From Buchnera aphidicola str. Ak (Acyrthosiphon kondoi) (GTDB lineage Bacteria; Pseudomonadota; Gammaproteobacteria; Enterobacterales; Enterobacteriaceae), in contig NC_017256.1 in assembly GCF_000225445.1 (NCBI RefSeq), positions 124,001 through 188,000 on the forward strand: 64,000 nt of DNA, written 5' to 3'. The notes under the pieces are model-generated. The model did not search any database, was not told the DNA's origin, and saw nothing but the letters and a program-made list of their open reading frames with translations. A program made the position numbers and the translations under genes. Numbering within the stretch: position 1 is the first letter of the stretch; each line of letters begins with the position of its first letter. This document shows, one piece after another, positions 1 through 9,596 of this stretch.

Positions 1-2087
1 ATTATAGTTCCTTTTAATTCTAAAGATGTAATAGGCATTGTAGTTGCCGTGTATAAAAAAAACGATATTAATCAATTGAATTTTAAAAATGTTAAATCAT
101 TGATTGATACTAAATCGCTTTATACTGGCATTATATTAGATCTAATAAGATGGATACATAAAAATTGCCATTGTCCCATTGGGAATCTATTTTTTTCTGT
201 TTTGCCAAATATTTTACATTCTAATTATATTATAAAAAATGAATATATTTGTCAGTGGAGAATAACAAAAAAAGGCCAAGAATTAGATTTAAACTATTTA
301 AAAAGAAGAAAAAAACAGCTATATACCTTGCTTTTTTTAAAGAAAAAAGATGTTTTAAGTACTGAACTGAAAAAATACAACTTATCTAAAGTTATTTTAA
401 AAAAATTAGAAATTGAAGATTTATGTAAAATAAATCTTAATTATAAAGTGTTGTTTAAAAAAAAAACTTTAAAATTAAAAAAAAAATATTTTTAAATAAA
501 AAAATTTTAATTATGCTTAACGACATTTTAATAAAAAAATGTTTTGTATCTTGGTTATTAACTAAAACTAATTTGTATTCTAAAGTTAAATTTTATTTAG
601 GTTTAATTAAGTCATTAGTATATAAAGATATGCAAATTTTAATTTTAGTGCCTTATATTAAAAATATAAACATCATTTTAGTTTTTTTAAAAAAATATTT
701 TCATGTTTCTATTGACATAGTACATTCAAAATTAACTAATAAAAAATATCTCAAAAGTTGGATTCGAACTAAAAATGGTGAAAATTCTATTGTTATTGGT
801 ACAAAAAAAAGTATTTTTTTATCTTTTTTAAAGTTAGGTGTTATTATTATTCTTGAAGAACACAATATGCAGTATAAAAGTATCAATCAATGTAGATATA
901 ATATTAGAGATTTAGCTATATTAAGAGCATACAAAGAAAATATACCTATAATTTTAGATTCAGAGACTCCTTCATTAAAAACATTGTATAATATTTTAAA
1001 TAAAAAATGTTTTTATATTCGATTGTATCAATACAATCATATTAGTAGATTAAATTATAGTATTGTTGATTTAAAAAAAGATAAAATAAAATTTGGTTTG
1101 TCTTTGACTTTAATAAATGAAATTAATAAAAATTTCAAAAACAAACAAGTTTTATTAATTTTTAATAAATTTAGTTTATTTTTTTTTGTTTTAGCATGTG
1201 AAAAATGCAACTGGATATTTAAATGTACTAATTGTCATAGTTATTTTGAAATCAATCAATATAGTAATACTTTATTTTGTAAATTTTGTTTAATTCGGAT
1301 TAAAAAACCAGTTTTTTGTCATAATTGTAGATTTTTTTCGCTAGTTATACTCAAAATAAGTATAGAAAAAATTAAAAATAAAGTAAAAGATATTTTTCCA
1401 AATATTCCATCATTTTTTATATTAAATAAAAAAAATATTGATAAAAAGATATTAAATACGAAAATTTTTGAATTTTCTATTTCTAATCCTTGTATTATTA
1501 TTACAACAGAAGAAATCGTCCAACATTATTATTTTCCTCATGTAAAATTAATTAGTTTAATCTGTATTGATAATTATTTTCTTTCTTTTAATTTTCGTTC
1601 TATAGAATATTTTTCTCAATTCTATATTAATTTAAGCAGATTGATTAGAAGTATAAAAAAATCATTTAAAATATTGATACAAACATCATTTTCTAATAAT
1701 TTAAATTTAAAAGAAATATGCAATAGTGGATACTTTCTTTTTTCCAAGAAAATTTTGTTAATGAGAAAAAAGTTTTTATTGCCTCCTTGGAGTTTTCAAA
1801 GCATTGTTTATTCTGAAAGTTTATATGCTGAATATAATATTATTTTTTTAAATTTAATTCGTAACATCTTAATCAAAAAATCTAATAAATATAATTGTTT
1901 TTTATGGTTTGTAGGACCTGATAATACTTTTTTATTTAAAAATAAAAAAAAATATTTTCATCAATTATTAATTCAATGTTCTTCTCGTGTTTCTCTTAAT
2001 AATATATTAAACGAATGTATTGACATAATTAATATTTTTACTGTTTCAAAACGAGTTAAATGGTTTATAGATATTGATCCTAATTAA
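1..2087 (+). pseudogene. priA: priA, primosomal protein N' (frameshifted, helicase motifs degraded, 5' end outside window)
   Basis: PriA is the 3'-5' helicase that reloads the replisome at stalled forks. Frame 1 is open from base 1 to a stop at 493-495 and matches the PriA N-terminal DNA-binding region (PIGNLFFSVLPNIL resembles E. coli PIGDVLFHALPILL); roughly the first 33 residues lie outside the window. The rest continues in another frame to 2087. The frames join if one A is added to the A10 run at 477-486. Eight zinc-binding cysteines survive in CxxC pairs (about 1197-1340), as does the C-terminal VKWFIDIDPN. The Walker A loop, GVTGSGKT in E. coli, is replaced by TKTNLYSKV, the DEEH box reads LEEH, and motif VI (QVAGRAGR) reads NLSRLIRS. 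Identity is secure. Helicase activity is very unlikely; a structural, zinc-dependent role or plain decay are both possible. Confidence 0.8.
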
Positions 2088-2142
2088 AATAAAATACAAA
2101 ATATATCCTTTAAAAATAATTATCAATTTTTTTTTATACTCG

Positions 2143-2171
2143 TTGAAGTTCTAATAAAATTAGCATAAAAT
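2143..2171 (+). promoter_or_regulatory. Candidate sigma-70 promoter for tyrS
   Basis: TTGAAG at 2143-2148 and TAAAAT at 2166-2171 are separated by 17 bp and lie about 45 bases before the tyrS start. A ribosome binding site, AAGAGG, follows just upstream of the ATG. In DNA this A+T-rich, promoter-like boxes arise by chance, so this is a candidate only. Confidence 0.45.
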
Positions 2172-2215
2172 ATTTTTTAGAAAAATGAAAAATAAATATT
2201 TAAAAAGAGGTTTGA

Positions 2216-3484
2216 ATGAGTGAATTTAATTTAGTTAAAACATTGCGTGATAGAGGTTTAATATCTCATATTACAAACGAAGATAATTTAAGCAAACTCA
2301 TTCGAAATAATTCAATTTCTCTTTATTGTGGATTTGATCCTACAGATGAAAGTCTGCATATAGGTCATCTCTTACCTCTAATTACTTTAAAAAGATTTCA
2401 GATGGCAGGTCATAGACCAATAATATTAATAGGGGGTGCCACAAGTTTAATCGGGGATCCTAGTTTTAAAGAAAAAGAACGTATTTTTAATACTAATAAT
2501 AATATTGATATATGGTCAAAAAAAATTAGTAAACAAATTTCTTGTTTTCTAGACTTTAATTTAGGTAAAAATAGTGCTTTATTATTAAATAATAATATGT
2601 GGTTTAATAAGATGAACATCTTATCATTTTTACGAGATGTTGGAAAATACTTTTCAATTAATACTATGATTAATCGAGCAGCGGTCAAGCAACGCATTAT
2701 GAGACCGGATCAAGGAATTTCATTTACAGAATTTTCTTATAACTTATTACAAGCATATGATTTTTTTATTTTAAATAAACAATATCAAGTAGATCTACAA
2801 ATTGGAGGGTCAGATCAATGGGGTAATATTTCTTCAGGAATGCATCTAATACATCGCAAATCTAAGAAAGAAGTATATGGTTTAACAATGCCTCTTCTTC
2901 TTCAGTCCAATGGAATTAAATTTGGAAAAACAGAGTCAGGAACTATATGGTTAGATGCAAAAAAAACTAGTCCTTATAAATTTTATCAGTTTTGGATGAA
3001 CATAGAAGATATTAATGTATACTACTTTTTGAGACTTTTTACTTTTATAAAAATATCAGAAATTAATAGAAGAGAACAAAAAAAACACATTGAAAATCAA
3101 ATTATTTATGATAAGTCTTTTCTTGCAAAGAATATTACTCGTCTAGTACATGGAAAAGAACAATTATTAGCGGTAGAAAGAATTACAGAATTTCTGTTTT
3201 TGAAAAATATCGATCATATTCAAGAAGTTGATTTTCAACAATTGAAGCAAGATGGTATACCGTTCATTGAAGTAGATAATATAAAAGATTTGCAAGAAGC
3301 ATTAGTATTAACTTCATTAGCACAATCTCGAACACAAGCTAAAAATATGATAATCTCTAATTCTGTATCTATTAATACTAAAAAAATAAGAAAAAATCAT
3401 ATTTTTAATAGCCAAGATAAATTATTTGGAAAATTTACTTTATTATCTAGAGGAAAAAAAAATCATTCTTTGTTGTGTTGGTGA
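2216..3484 (+). CDS. tyrS: Tyrosyl-tRNA synthetase
   Basis: This enzyme attaches tyrosine to tRNA-Tyr in the cytoplasm. The 422-residue product is close to the 424 of E. coli. The class I signature HIGH is at residues 48-51 and the KMSKS-type loop reads KFGKT (about residue 235). The tyrosine-binding stretch GGSDQWGNI is present, and the C-terminal 80 or so residues form the S4-like RNA-binding domain. The start is the ATG with AAGAGG a few bases upstream. It is convergent with sufA, with only seven bases between the two stop codons. No anomalies seen. Confidence 0.98.
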   Translation: MSEFNLVKTLRDRGLISHITNEDNLSKLIRNNSISLYCGFDPTDESLHIGHLLPLITLKRFQMAGHRPIILIGGATSLIGDPSFKEKERIFNTNNNIDIWSKKISKQISCFLDFNLGKNSALLLNNNMWFNKMNILSFLRDVGKYFSINTMINRAAVKQRIMRPDQGISFTEFSYNLLQAYDFFILNKQYQVDLQIGGSDQWGNISSGMHLIHRKSKKEVYGLTMPLLLQSNGIKFGKTESGTIWLDAKKTSPYKFYQFWMNIEDINVYYFLRLFTFIKISEINRREQKKHIENQIIYDKSFLAKNITRLVHGKEQLLAVERITEFLFLKNIDHIQEVDFQQLKQDGIPFIEVDNIKDLQEALVLTSLAQSRTQAKNMIISNSVSINTKKIRKNHIFNSQDKLFGKFTLLSRGKKNHSLLCW

Positions 3485-3491
3485 TTAATTT

Positions 3492-3875
3492 TTAATTAAT
3501 TGAAAAACTTTCACCACAACCACAAAATTTTTCCAATTTAGAATTATAAAACTTAAATATTTTATTGATATTATTTTTTACAAAATCTATTCTAACTCCT
3601 TCTAAAAATGGCATATCTTTGTAAAGAATATATATAAGAATATTTTTGTAAAAAAAACTAATTTCTTGTTTTGTTTTAACTTCTGTATTTTTTACTAATT
3701 TCATGGTATAGCGAAATCCTGCGCATCCTGATTTTCTTATACTTAATCTTATCCCTATGTTATCAGGATTTAAATTAATCAAAAATAAAATTTGTTTTAT
3801 AGCATTTTTAGTTATTGAAATACCTTTCCACGTATTTTTATTAGGTAAATAAGTACTAACTTGATTTTCATTCAT
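3492..3875 (-). CDS. sufA: A-type iron-sulfur carrier SufA
   Basis: This small scaffold or carrier delivers iron-sulfur clusters to apoproteins. The 127-residue product carries the three ligand cysteines of the family: C51 in KSGCAGFRY, and C118 and C120 in CGCGESFSI. The C-terminal stretch INKIFKFYNSK resembles E. coli SufA (LNQIFKFHNPK) more than ErpA or IscA, and this decides the name. None of sufB, C, D, S or E is next to it. It stands alone between tyrS (convergent) and ydiK (divergent). Iron-sulfur clients in this window include complex I and IspH. Confidence 0.9.
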   Translation of the reverse strand: MNENQVSTYLPNKNTWKGISITKNAIKQILFLINLNPDNIGIRLSIRKSGCAGFRYTMKLVKNTEVKTKQEISFFYKNILIYILYKDMPFLEGVRIDFVKNNINKIFKFYNSKLEKFCGCGESFSIN

Positions 3876-3986
3876 GATATTCTCGTTGTTAAAAATATAT
3901 TTATAGAAATAAAAAAATAATTTTATTTAAAATACAATTCTAGTATAAATAAACATTTGTATTTTAAACAATATCATTTTTTATTA

Positions 3987-4015
3987 ATTATTTTTATAAA
4001 TTTTGATGTTATAAT
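3987..4015 (+). promoter_or_regulatory. Candidate extended -10 promoter for ydiK
   Basis: TGTTATAAT at 4007-4015 is a perfect extended -10 element (TGn plus TATAAT), about 95 bases before the ydiK start. A weak TTATTT at 3988-3993 sits at the -35 distance. The 14 bases at 4002-4015 are identical to 40457-40470 ahead of nuoA. Confidence 0.5.
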
Positions 4016-4108
4016 TGTTTTATACTTTTAAAAAAAACTTTTTATGAAACTACATTAATTTTTCAAGAAATTATTTATAATATAAAAATATTGAGGTACA
4101 ACCATTAT

Positions 4109-5191
4109 ATGCAAAATCCAAAAGAGAAAATAGATTTATCGCAGTCTATTTTATCACTGATATTTGTTATCTCTATGGGTGTAATAAGTTTTTTAGTAAT
4201 TCATCCATTTATATTAGGATTTTCTTGGGCTAGTATGATTGTAATTGCCACTTGGCCTCTTATGTTGAAAATACAAAAATTTTTAGGTGGAAAACGTTCT
4301 CTTGCTGTATTAATTATGATTATTATTTTACTTCTTTTTTTTATTATTCCCGTGTTTTTTTTAGTAAATAGTTTAATCGCAACAAGTATACCCCTTATTC
4401 ATTGGTTTAGTTCAAATACCCTAGAATTTCCAGAATTAGCATGGTTACAAGATATTCCGCTTATCGGTAAAAAAATATTTTTTAATTATCAAGAATTATT
4501 AGATAGTGATGGAGGTGAATTAATTCGTGAAGTAAGACCTTATATGGGACGTACAACAGAATTTTTTATAATGCAAGCTAAAAATTGTGGATTATTTTTT
4601 GTACATTTAATACTAATGCTATTTTTTAGTGCTTTATTATATTGGAATGGTGAAAAAATTAGCAATGCTATTCGTCATTTTGCATTTCGATTAAGTAAAA
4701 AAAATGGTGATGCTATTATTTTACTGGCTACTCAAGCGGTTAGAGCTGTTGCGTTGGGAGTGGCAGTAACGGCTTTAATTCAAGCTCTTTTATCTGGTAT
4801 AGGATTATTAATTTCTGGTGTTCCTTATTGGGCATTGTTAATGATAATAATTTTCTTTTCTTGTTTAATACAATTAGGACCATTGCCTATTTTAATACCC
4901 TCGATTTTATGGCTTTATTGGAACAATGATAATACTTGGGGTACAATACTGTTAATTTGGAGTTGTCTCGTATTTTTACTTGATCATATACTTAGACCAT
5001 TTTTTATACGTATAGGGTCTGATTTGCCTATTTTATTAATTTTATCTGGAGTAATTGGTGGTTTATTGACTTTTGGAATGATTGGTTTGTTTGTTGGTCC
5101 AGTGGTATTAGTGATTTTTTATCGCTTAATAATATCATGGATGTACGGAATTTCAATGGCATCTTTTTTAGAAAATACATCGTCAAAATAA
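4109..5191 (+). CDS. ydiK: AI-2E-transporter-family membrane protein YdiK
   Basis: A polytopic inner-membrane protein of the YdiK/AI-2E transporter family, whose substrate is unknown. The product is 360 residues from the ATG at 4109. A TTG at 4091 in the same frame would add six residues, but TGAGGT at 4092-4097 fits as ribosome binding site for the ATG. About eight hydrophobic segments are visible, with family stretches such as PFILGFSWASMIVIATWP near the N-terminus and LPILLILSGVIGGLLTFGMI near the C-terminus, both close to E. coli YdiK. It lies between sufA and aroH, neighbours also loosely linked in E. coli. Confidence 0.93.
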   Translation: MQNPKEKIDLSQSILSLIFVISMGVISFLVIHPFILGFSWASMIVIATWPLMLKIQKFLGGKRSLAVLIMIIILLLFFIIPVFFLVNSLIATSIPLIHWFSSNTLEFPELAWLQDIPLIGKKIFFNYQELLDSDGGELIREVRPYMGRTTEFFIMQAKNCGLFFVHLILMLFFSALLYWNGEKISNAIRHFAFRLSKKNGDAIILLATQAVRAVALGVAVTALIQALLSGIGLLISGVPYWALLMIIIFFSCLIQLGPLPILIPSILWLYWNNDNTWGTILLIWSCLVFLLDHILRPFFIRIGSDLPILLILSGVIGGLLTFGMIGLFVGPVVLVIFYRLIISWMYGISMASFLENTSSK

Positions 5192-5556
5192 AATTTTAAT
5201 TAATATTAATATTAAGATAATAGATAAAATAAATACTTTTAATTAAATATAATCTAAATTATGATAATATACAAAAGATCATTTGGTTATATCTAACAAT
5301 CACTAAATAGAAAACTGATCATATTATATAACTATATTTTTTTTAAGGTTTGATTTCATTTTTTTTCTGTTTGAAAATTCTGTCATACTTATTTAAAGTA
5401 TACTATTAAAAATTTTTCTCCCTAATATTATGAAATTTTTTCTATCAAGTATTTTAAGAAACTATTAGAAATGAGATTATGACTGGTTAGTTTTTTTGCT
5501 ATTGTTATGAAATCTTCATATTCTTTCCAGAATAAAAAACTCATTTAGAGAACAAA
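5192..5556. other. Intergenic region ydiK-aroH (365 bp)
   Basis: A+T-rich DNA without a recognisable gene, gene remnant or RNA. It presumably carries the aroH promoter. TTGCTA at 5496-5501 and CATATT at 5517-5522 are spaced at only 15 bp and are weak. No convincing terminator for ydiK was found. Confidence 0.5.
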
Positions 5557-6603
5557 ATGAAAAAAACAGATGAACTACGTACAATACGAATTGATCCATT
5601 AATAACGCCAGCTGAATTAGCAAAGCAGTATGCGATTACTTCAGATATCATGGATACTGTTATCGCAACAAGAAAAAACATTGCTCGCATTATGACTGGA
5701 AAAGATTTGCGATTACTTGTTGTAATAGGTCCATGTTCAGTTCATGATCCTATCGCCGCAGTAGAATATGCACATCGATTATATGAATTACGAGTAAAAT
5801 ATAAAGATCGTCTTGAAATTATAATGCGTACATATTTTGAAAAACCAAGAACAGTCGTTGGATGGAAAGGATTGATTTCAGATCCAGATTTAAATGGAAG
5901 TTTTAGAGTTAATCATGGATTAGCCATAGCTCGTAAACTATTATTAGACATTAATGCATTAGGTATGCCTGCAGCAACAGAGTTTCTTGATATGGTTATA
6001 GGGCAATTTATTGCAGATTTAATTAGTTGGGGCGCTATTGGAGCAAGAACAACTGAAAGTCAGATTCATAGAGAAATGGCTTCTGCTCTTTCTTGTCCAG
6101 TAGGTTTTAAAAATGGCACTGATGGTAATATACGAATTGCAATTGATGCTATTCGTGCAGCAAAAGTTAGACATTTGTTTTTAGCACCTAACAAAGATGG
6201 ACAAATGACAATCAATCATACTAGTGGTAATCCATATGGGCATATAATTATGCGAGGAGGTCGTTCTCCTAATTATCATGCAGATGATATTAATTTGGCA
6301 GTAAAACATTTACGTGAGTTCAATTTATTAGAACATTTAATGATTGATTTTAGTCACGGTAATTGTTTAAAAGAACATCTTCGTCAAAAAAATGTTGCCA
6401 AGTCTGTTTCAGATCAAATTTCTCATGGTTCTAAAGCTATTTTTGGTGTTATGATTGAAAGCTTTTTAGAAGAAGGTTTCCAAACAGTAGTTAATAATCA
6501 ACCGTTAATATATGGTAAATCAATTACTGATGCCTGTTTGAATTGGAAAGACAGTACTTTAATTATTCAACAATTAGCAGATGCTGTGGATGCTCGTTTT
6601 TAA
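5557..6603 (+). CDS. aroH: 3-deoxy-7-phosphoheptulonate (DAHP) synthase, AroH type
   Basis: This enzyme condenses phosphoenolpyruvate and erythrose 4-phosphate in the first step of the shikimate pathway, which feeds phenylalanine and tryptophan synthesis for the host. The product is 348 residues, the same as E. coli AroH. It begins MKKTDELRTIRIDPLITPAE (E. coli MNRTDELRTARIESLVTPAE) and contains VVIGPCSVHD, RTYFEKPRT and the C-terminal VDARF. The N-terminal resemblance favours AroH, the tryptophan-sensitive form in E. coli, over AroF or AroG. It appears to be transcribed alone, with a strong terminator directly after. Confidence 0.96.
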   Translation: MKKTDELRTIRIDPLITPAELAKQYAITSDIMDTVIATRKNIARIMTGKDLRLLVVIGPCSVHDPIAAVEYAHRLYELRVKYKDRLEIIMRTYFEKPRTVVGWKGLISDPDLNGSFRVNHGLAIARKLLLDINALGMPAATEFLDMVIGQFIADLISWGAIGARTTESQIHREMASALSCPVGFKNGTDGNIRIAIDAIRAAKVRHLFLAPNKDGQMTINHTSGNPYGHIIMRGGRSPNYHADDINLAVKHLREFNLLEHLMIDFSHGNCLKEHLRQKNVAKSVSDQISHGSKAIFGVMIESFLEEGFQTVVNNQPLIYGKSITDACLNWKDSTLIIQQLADAVDARF

Positions 6604-6608
6604 TTCAT

Positions 6609-6641
6609 ATGCTAGTCAAAAAAATTTGACTAGCATCTTTT
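6609..6641 (+). terminator. Rho-independent terminator after aroH
   Basis: A perfect 12-bp stem (6609-6620 with 6625-6636) closes a four-base AAAA loop and is followed by CTTTTT. It starts six bases after the aroH stop codon. Confidence 0.85.
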
Positions 6642-6796
6642 TGTTAATTTTGTAATATTTTTATATTAAACTTATCTTGATAGTCTATTTATAAAAAAAT
6701 ATTTTTTTATATGAGAGTACATGATATGTAAATATTTAATTAATAATTTTTTTCATAAATAATAAACAATTAATATTTTTAATTAAGGAATGAAGA

Positions 6797-8725
6797 ATGC
6801 CTGTAATAAGATTTTTTGATAGAAGTCAACAGGTGTACGAGCATTCTGTTTCACTGATAGAGATTATTCAAAACAAAAAACCTAGTATCATAAATTCTCT
6901 TGTTGCAATTTCTGTTAATGGTCATTTTTCAAATTTAAATGCTTTAATAAAAGAAGACTCTTCTATAGAACTCATTAGTATAAAAGATCATAAAACATTA
7001 AATATCATTCGATATTCTTGTACGCAACTTTTAAGTTATGCTATAAAAAATATATGGCCGCTTTCACAGATTGCTGCAAGTGACATTATAGAAAATGGTT
7101 TTTATTGTGATATCGACTCTGAAAGAAAAATTTCAGAACAAGATCTAGTTTTATTAGAAAATAATATGAACATTCTAGTGAAAAAAGAATATAATATTTT
7201 AAATAAATTAGTTTCTTTTTCTGAAGCAAAAGAAATTTTTAAAAAATATTTTGAAAAATATAAAATTTCTTGGATTGATAAAAACATGGATTGTAAAAAG
7301 CAAATTTCTTTGTATTATCACGAAAATCATGTAGATATTGATAGAGGAATGCAGGTTTTTAATATAAAATTTTGTAAATATTTTAAATTGCAAAAAATTG
7401 GAGGTGTTTACTGGGAGGGAAATAAAAAAAATAAAATGTTGCAGCGTATTTATGGTACTGCCTGGTCTAATAAGATGGAGTTAGACAAACATCTTAACTA
7501 TTTAAATGAATTAGAAAAAAGAGATCATAGAAAAATCGGAAAACTGCTTCAGTTGTATCATATGCAAGAAGAATCTCCAGGTATGATTTTTTGGCACAAT
7601 AAAGGTTGGATTATTTTTAATGAATTACAAAATTTTGTTCGATGGAAATTAAAAGAATATAAATATAAAGAAGTTAAAACACCATTATTAATAGATAAGT
7701 CAATCTGGAAAAAAAGTGGACACTGGGATAATTATAAAAATGCTATTTTTACTACATTATCAGAACATCGAAAATATTGTATTAAACCAATGAATTGTCC
7801 TGGGCATGTGCAAATTTTTAATAGTAGATTAAAATCTTATCGAGATTTACCTATCCGCATGGCAGAATTTGGAAGTTGTCATCGTAACGAACCTTCAGGT
7901 TCTTTACACGGTTTGATGAGAGTGCGTAATTTCACTCAAGATGATGCTCATATATTTTGTACTAAAGAACAAGTGCGTGATGAAATTAACGATTGTATTA
8001 AAATGATATATGATTTGTATAGCACATTTAATTTTAAAAAAATACTAGTTAAATTATCTACTCGTCCAGAAAAACGTATTGGTACTGATTCTTTATGGGA
8101 TGAATCAGAAAAAGATTTATCTGATATGTTACTAGAAAATCATTTATCATTTGAATATCAATCAGGAGAAGGTGCTTTTTACGGACCTAAAATTGAATTC
8201 ATTTTACAAGATTCTTTAGACCGAAACTGGCAATGCGGGACAATTCAACTTGATTTTTATTTACCATTGCGTTTAAGTTCGTTTTATATTAATGAAAATA
8301 ACGAACGTAAAACTCCTGTTATTATTCATCGGGCTATATTAGGTTCAATAGAACGGTTTATTGGTATATTAATTGAGGAGTGTTCAGGTAATTTACCTAC
8401 ATGGTTATCTCCAATACAGGTAGTTATCATTAGCATTACTAATGTTAGTTCAGATTATGTTAAAAAATTATTTAAAAAGTTTTCTGATATTAATATTCGT
8501 ATAGAATCTGATTTAAGAAATGAAAAAATAGGTTTTAAAATTCGAGAACACACACTACGTCGAATTCCTTATATATTGATTTGTGGTGAAAAAGAAATTA
8601 GTTCTAAAAAAATATCTGTTCGCAGTCGAAATGGCCGTAATTTTGGAATGATTGATATTGATTATTTTATTAAAAAGTTACAAAAAGAAATTATTACACG
8701 TAACTTTCATCAAATGGAGGAATAA
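6797..8725 (+). CDS. thrS: Threonyl-tRNA synthetase
   Basis: This class II synthetase charges tRNA-Thr. The 642 residues equal the E. coli length. In order there are a TGS domain (about 1-60), an editing domain (about 60-225; the usual HxxxH site is altered, reading SYAIKN), the catalytic core with MNCPGH and RMAEFGSCHRNEPSG, and the C-terminal anticodon-binding domain. AAGGA lies upstream of the ATG. It is the first gene of the thrS-infC-rpmI-rplT-pheST-ihfA cluster. Its last codons and stop overlap the infC ribosome binding site, which suggests translational coupling. The altered editing-site residues are worth checking by alignment. Confidence 0.97.
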   Translation: MPVIRFFDRSQQVYEHSVSLIEIIQNKKPSIINSLVAISVNGHFSNLNALIKEDSSIELISIKDHKTLNIIRYSCTQLLSYAIKNIWPLSQIAASDIIENGFYCDIDSERKISEQDLVLLENNMNILVKKEYNILNKLVSFSEAKEIFKKYFEKYKISWIDKNMDCKKQISLYYHENHVDIDRGMQVFNIKFCKYFKLQKIGGVYWEGNKKNKMLQRIYGTAWSNKMELDKHLNYLNELEKRDHRKIGKLLQLYHMQEESPGMIFWHNKGWIIFNELQNFVRWKLKEYKYKEVKTPLLIDKSIWKKSGHWDNYKNAIFTTLSEHRKYCIKPMNCPGHVQIFNSRLKSYRDLPIRMAEFGSCHRNEPSGSLHGLMRVRNFTQDDAHIFCTKEQVRDEINDCIKMIYDLYSTFNFKKILVKLSTRPEKRIGTDSLWDESEKDLSDMLLENHLSFEYQSGEGAFYGPKIEFILQDSLDRNWQCGTIQLDFYLPLRLSSFYINENNERKTPVIIHRAILGSIERFIGILIEECSGNLPTWLSPIQVVIISITNVSSDYVKKLFKKFSDINIRIESDLRNEKIGFKIREHTLRRIPYILICGEKEISSKKISVRSRNGRNFGMIDIDYFIKKLQKEIITRNFHQMEE

Positions 8726-8728
8726 AGT

Positions 8729-9268
8729 ATTAAAGGTGGAAAAAGAATTCAATTAACACGTCCTAATCGAATTAATAGTGAGATACGTGCAATTAAAGTT
8801 CGTCTTACTGGAGTTGAAGGCGATCAAATCGGCATAGTTAATTTACGTGAAGCTTTAGAAAAATCTGAGGAATTAGGATTAGATTTAGTTGAAATTAGTC
8901 CGAATGCTGAACCTCCTGTTTGTCGTATTATGGATTATGGAAAGTTTCTTTATGAAAAAAGTAAATCTTCCAAGGAACAGAAAAAAAAACAAAAAGTAAT
9001 TCAGATAAAAGAAATAAAATTTCGTCCTGGTACTGATGAAGGTGATTATCAAGTTAAATTACGTAATTTAATACGTTTTTTAGAAGATGGTGATAAAGTC
9101 AAAATTACTCTACGATTCAGAGGTCGTGAAATGGCACATCAAAAAATTGGTATTAATGTGTTAAATAGAGTTAAAAACGACTTAATTGAATTAGCAATTG
9201 TAGAATCTTTTCCATCTAAAATCGAAGGTCGACAAATGATAATGATTTTAGCACCAAAGAAGAAATAG
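8729..9268 (+). CDS. infC: Translation initiation factor IF-3 (AUU start codon)
   Basis: IF-3 binds the 30S subunit and checks start codons and the initiator tRNA. The product is 179 residues when read from ATT at 8729, against 180 in E. coli. The first codons (ATT AAA GGT GGA AAA) match the E. coli AUU start and its N-terminus. The first in-frame ATG, at 8930, would delete the whole N-domain. TGGAGG at 8715-8720 gives an eight-base spacing to ATT and lies inside the end of thrS. In E. coli the AUU codon is the basis of IF-3 autoregulation, so that control is probably preserved here. Confidence 0.95.
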   Translation: MKGGKRIQLTRPNRINSEIRAIKVRLTGVEGDQIGIVNLREALEKSEELGLDLVEISPNAEPPVCRIMDYGKFLYEKSKSSKEQKKKQKVIQIKEIKFRPGTDEGDYQVKLRNLIRFLEDGDKVKITLRFRGREMAHQKIGINVLNRVKNDLIELAIVESFPSKIEGRQMIMILAPKKK

Positions 9269-9356
9269 TAATTTTTAATTATATTTTTTAGAATAAACAT
9301 ATAAATTATTTAAACAATTTTTTATATTTTTTTTCATAATTTAAATGAAATAGTTT

Positions 9357-9554
9357 ATGCCAAAAATTAAAACTTTAAAAAGTGCAGCTAAACGTTTTAA
9401 AAAAACTGCATCTGGTAAATTTAAACGTAAACAAGCAAATTTACGTCATATTTTAACGAAAAAAACAACAACTAAAAAACGTCATCTTCGTCCCAAGATT
9501 TTAGTGTCTAAAGGAGATATAGATAGAGTTAAATCTTTTTTACCATATGCGTAA
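9357..9554 (+). CDS. rpmI: 50S ribosomal protein L35
   Basis: A small basic protein of the large ribosomal subunit. Its 65 residues equal the E. coli length, with the family start [17 protein letters not shown] and an Arg/Lys-rich body. It lies between infC and rplT as in E. coli, where L20 represses translation of rpmI-rplT through the leader RNA. The 88-base infC-rpmI spacer could hold such a site, but I could not establish one. Confidence 0.97.
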   Translation: MPKIKTLKSAAKRFKKTASGKFKRKQANLRHILTKKTTTKKRHLRPKILVSKGDIDRVKSFLPYA

Positions 9555-9596
9555 ATTAACTTATTTTATTAAGATTTTACGAATAGGAGAGCATAA

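Noticed and set aside
770..790. TTCGAA-like stretch in priA resembling a tRNA T-loop
   Set aside because: No acceptor, D or anticodon stems around it and it lies in a clear coding frame. No tRNA or rRNA gene was found anywhere in the window.
5478..5492. Possible TrpR operator upstream of aroH (ACTGGTTAGT)
   Set aside because: Only a half-site resemblance to ACTAGTTAACTAGT; no symmetric partner, so not supported.
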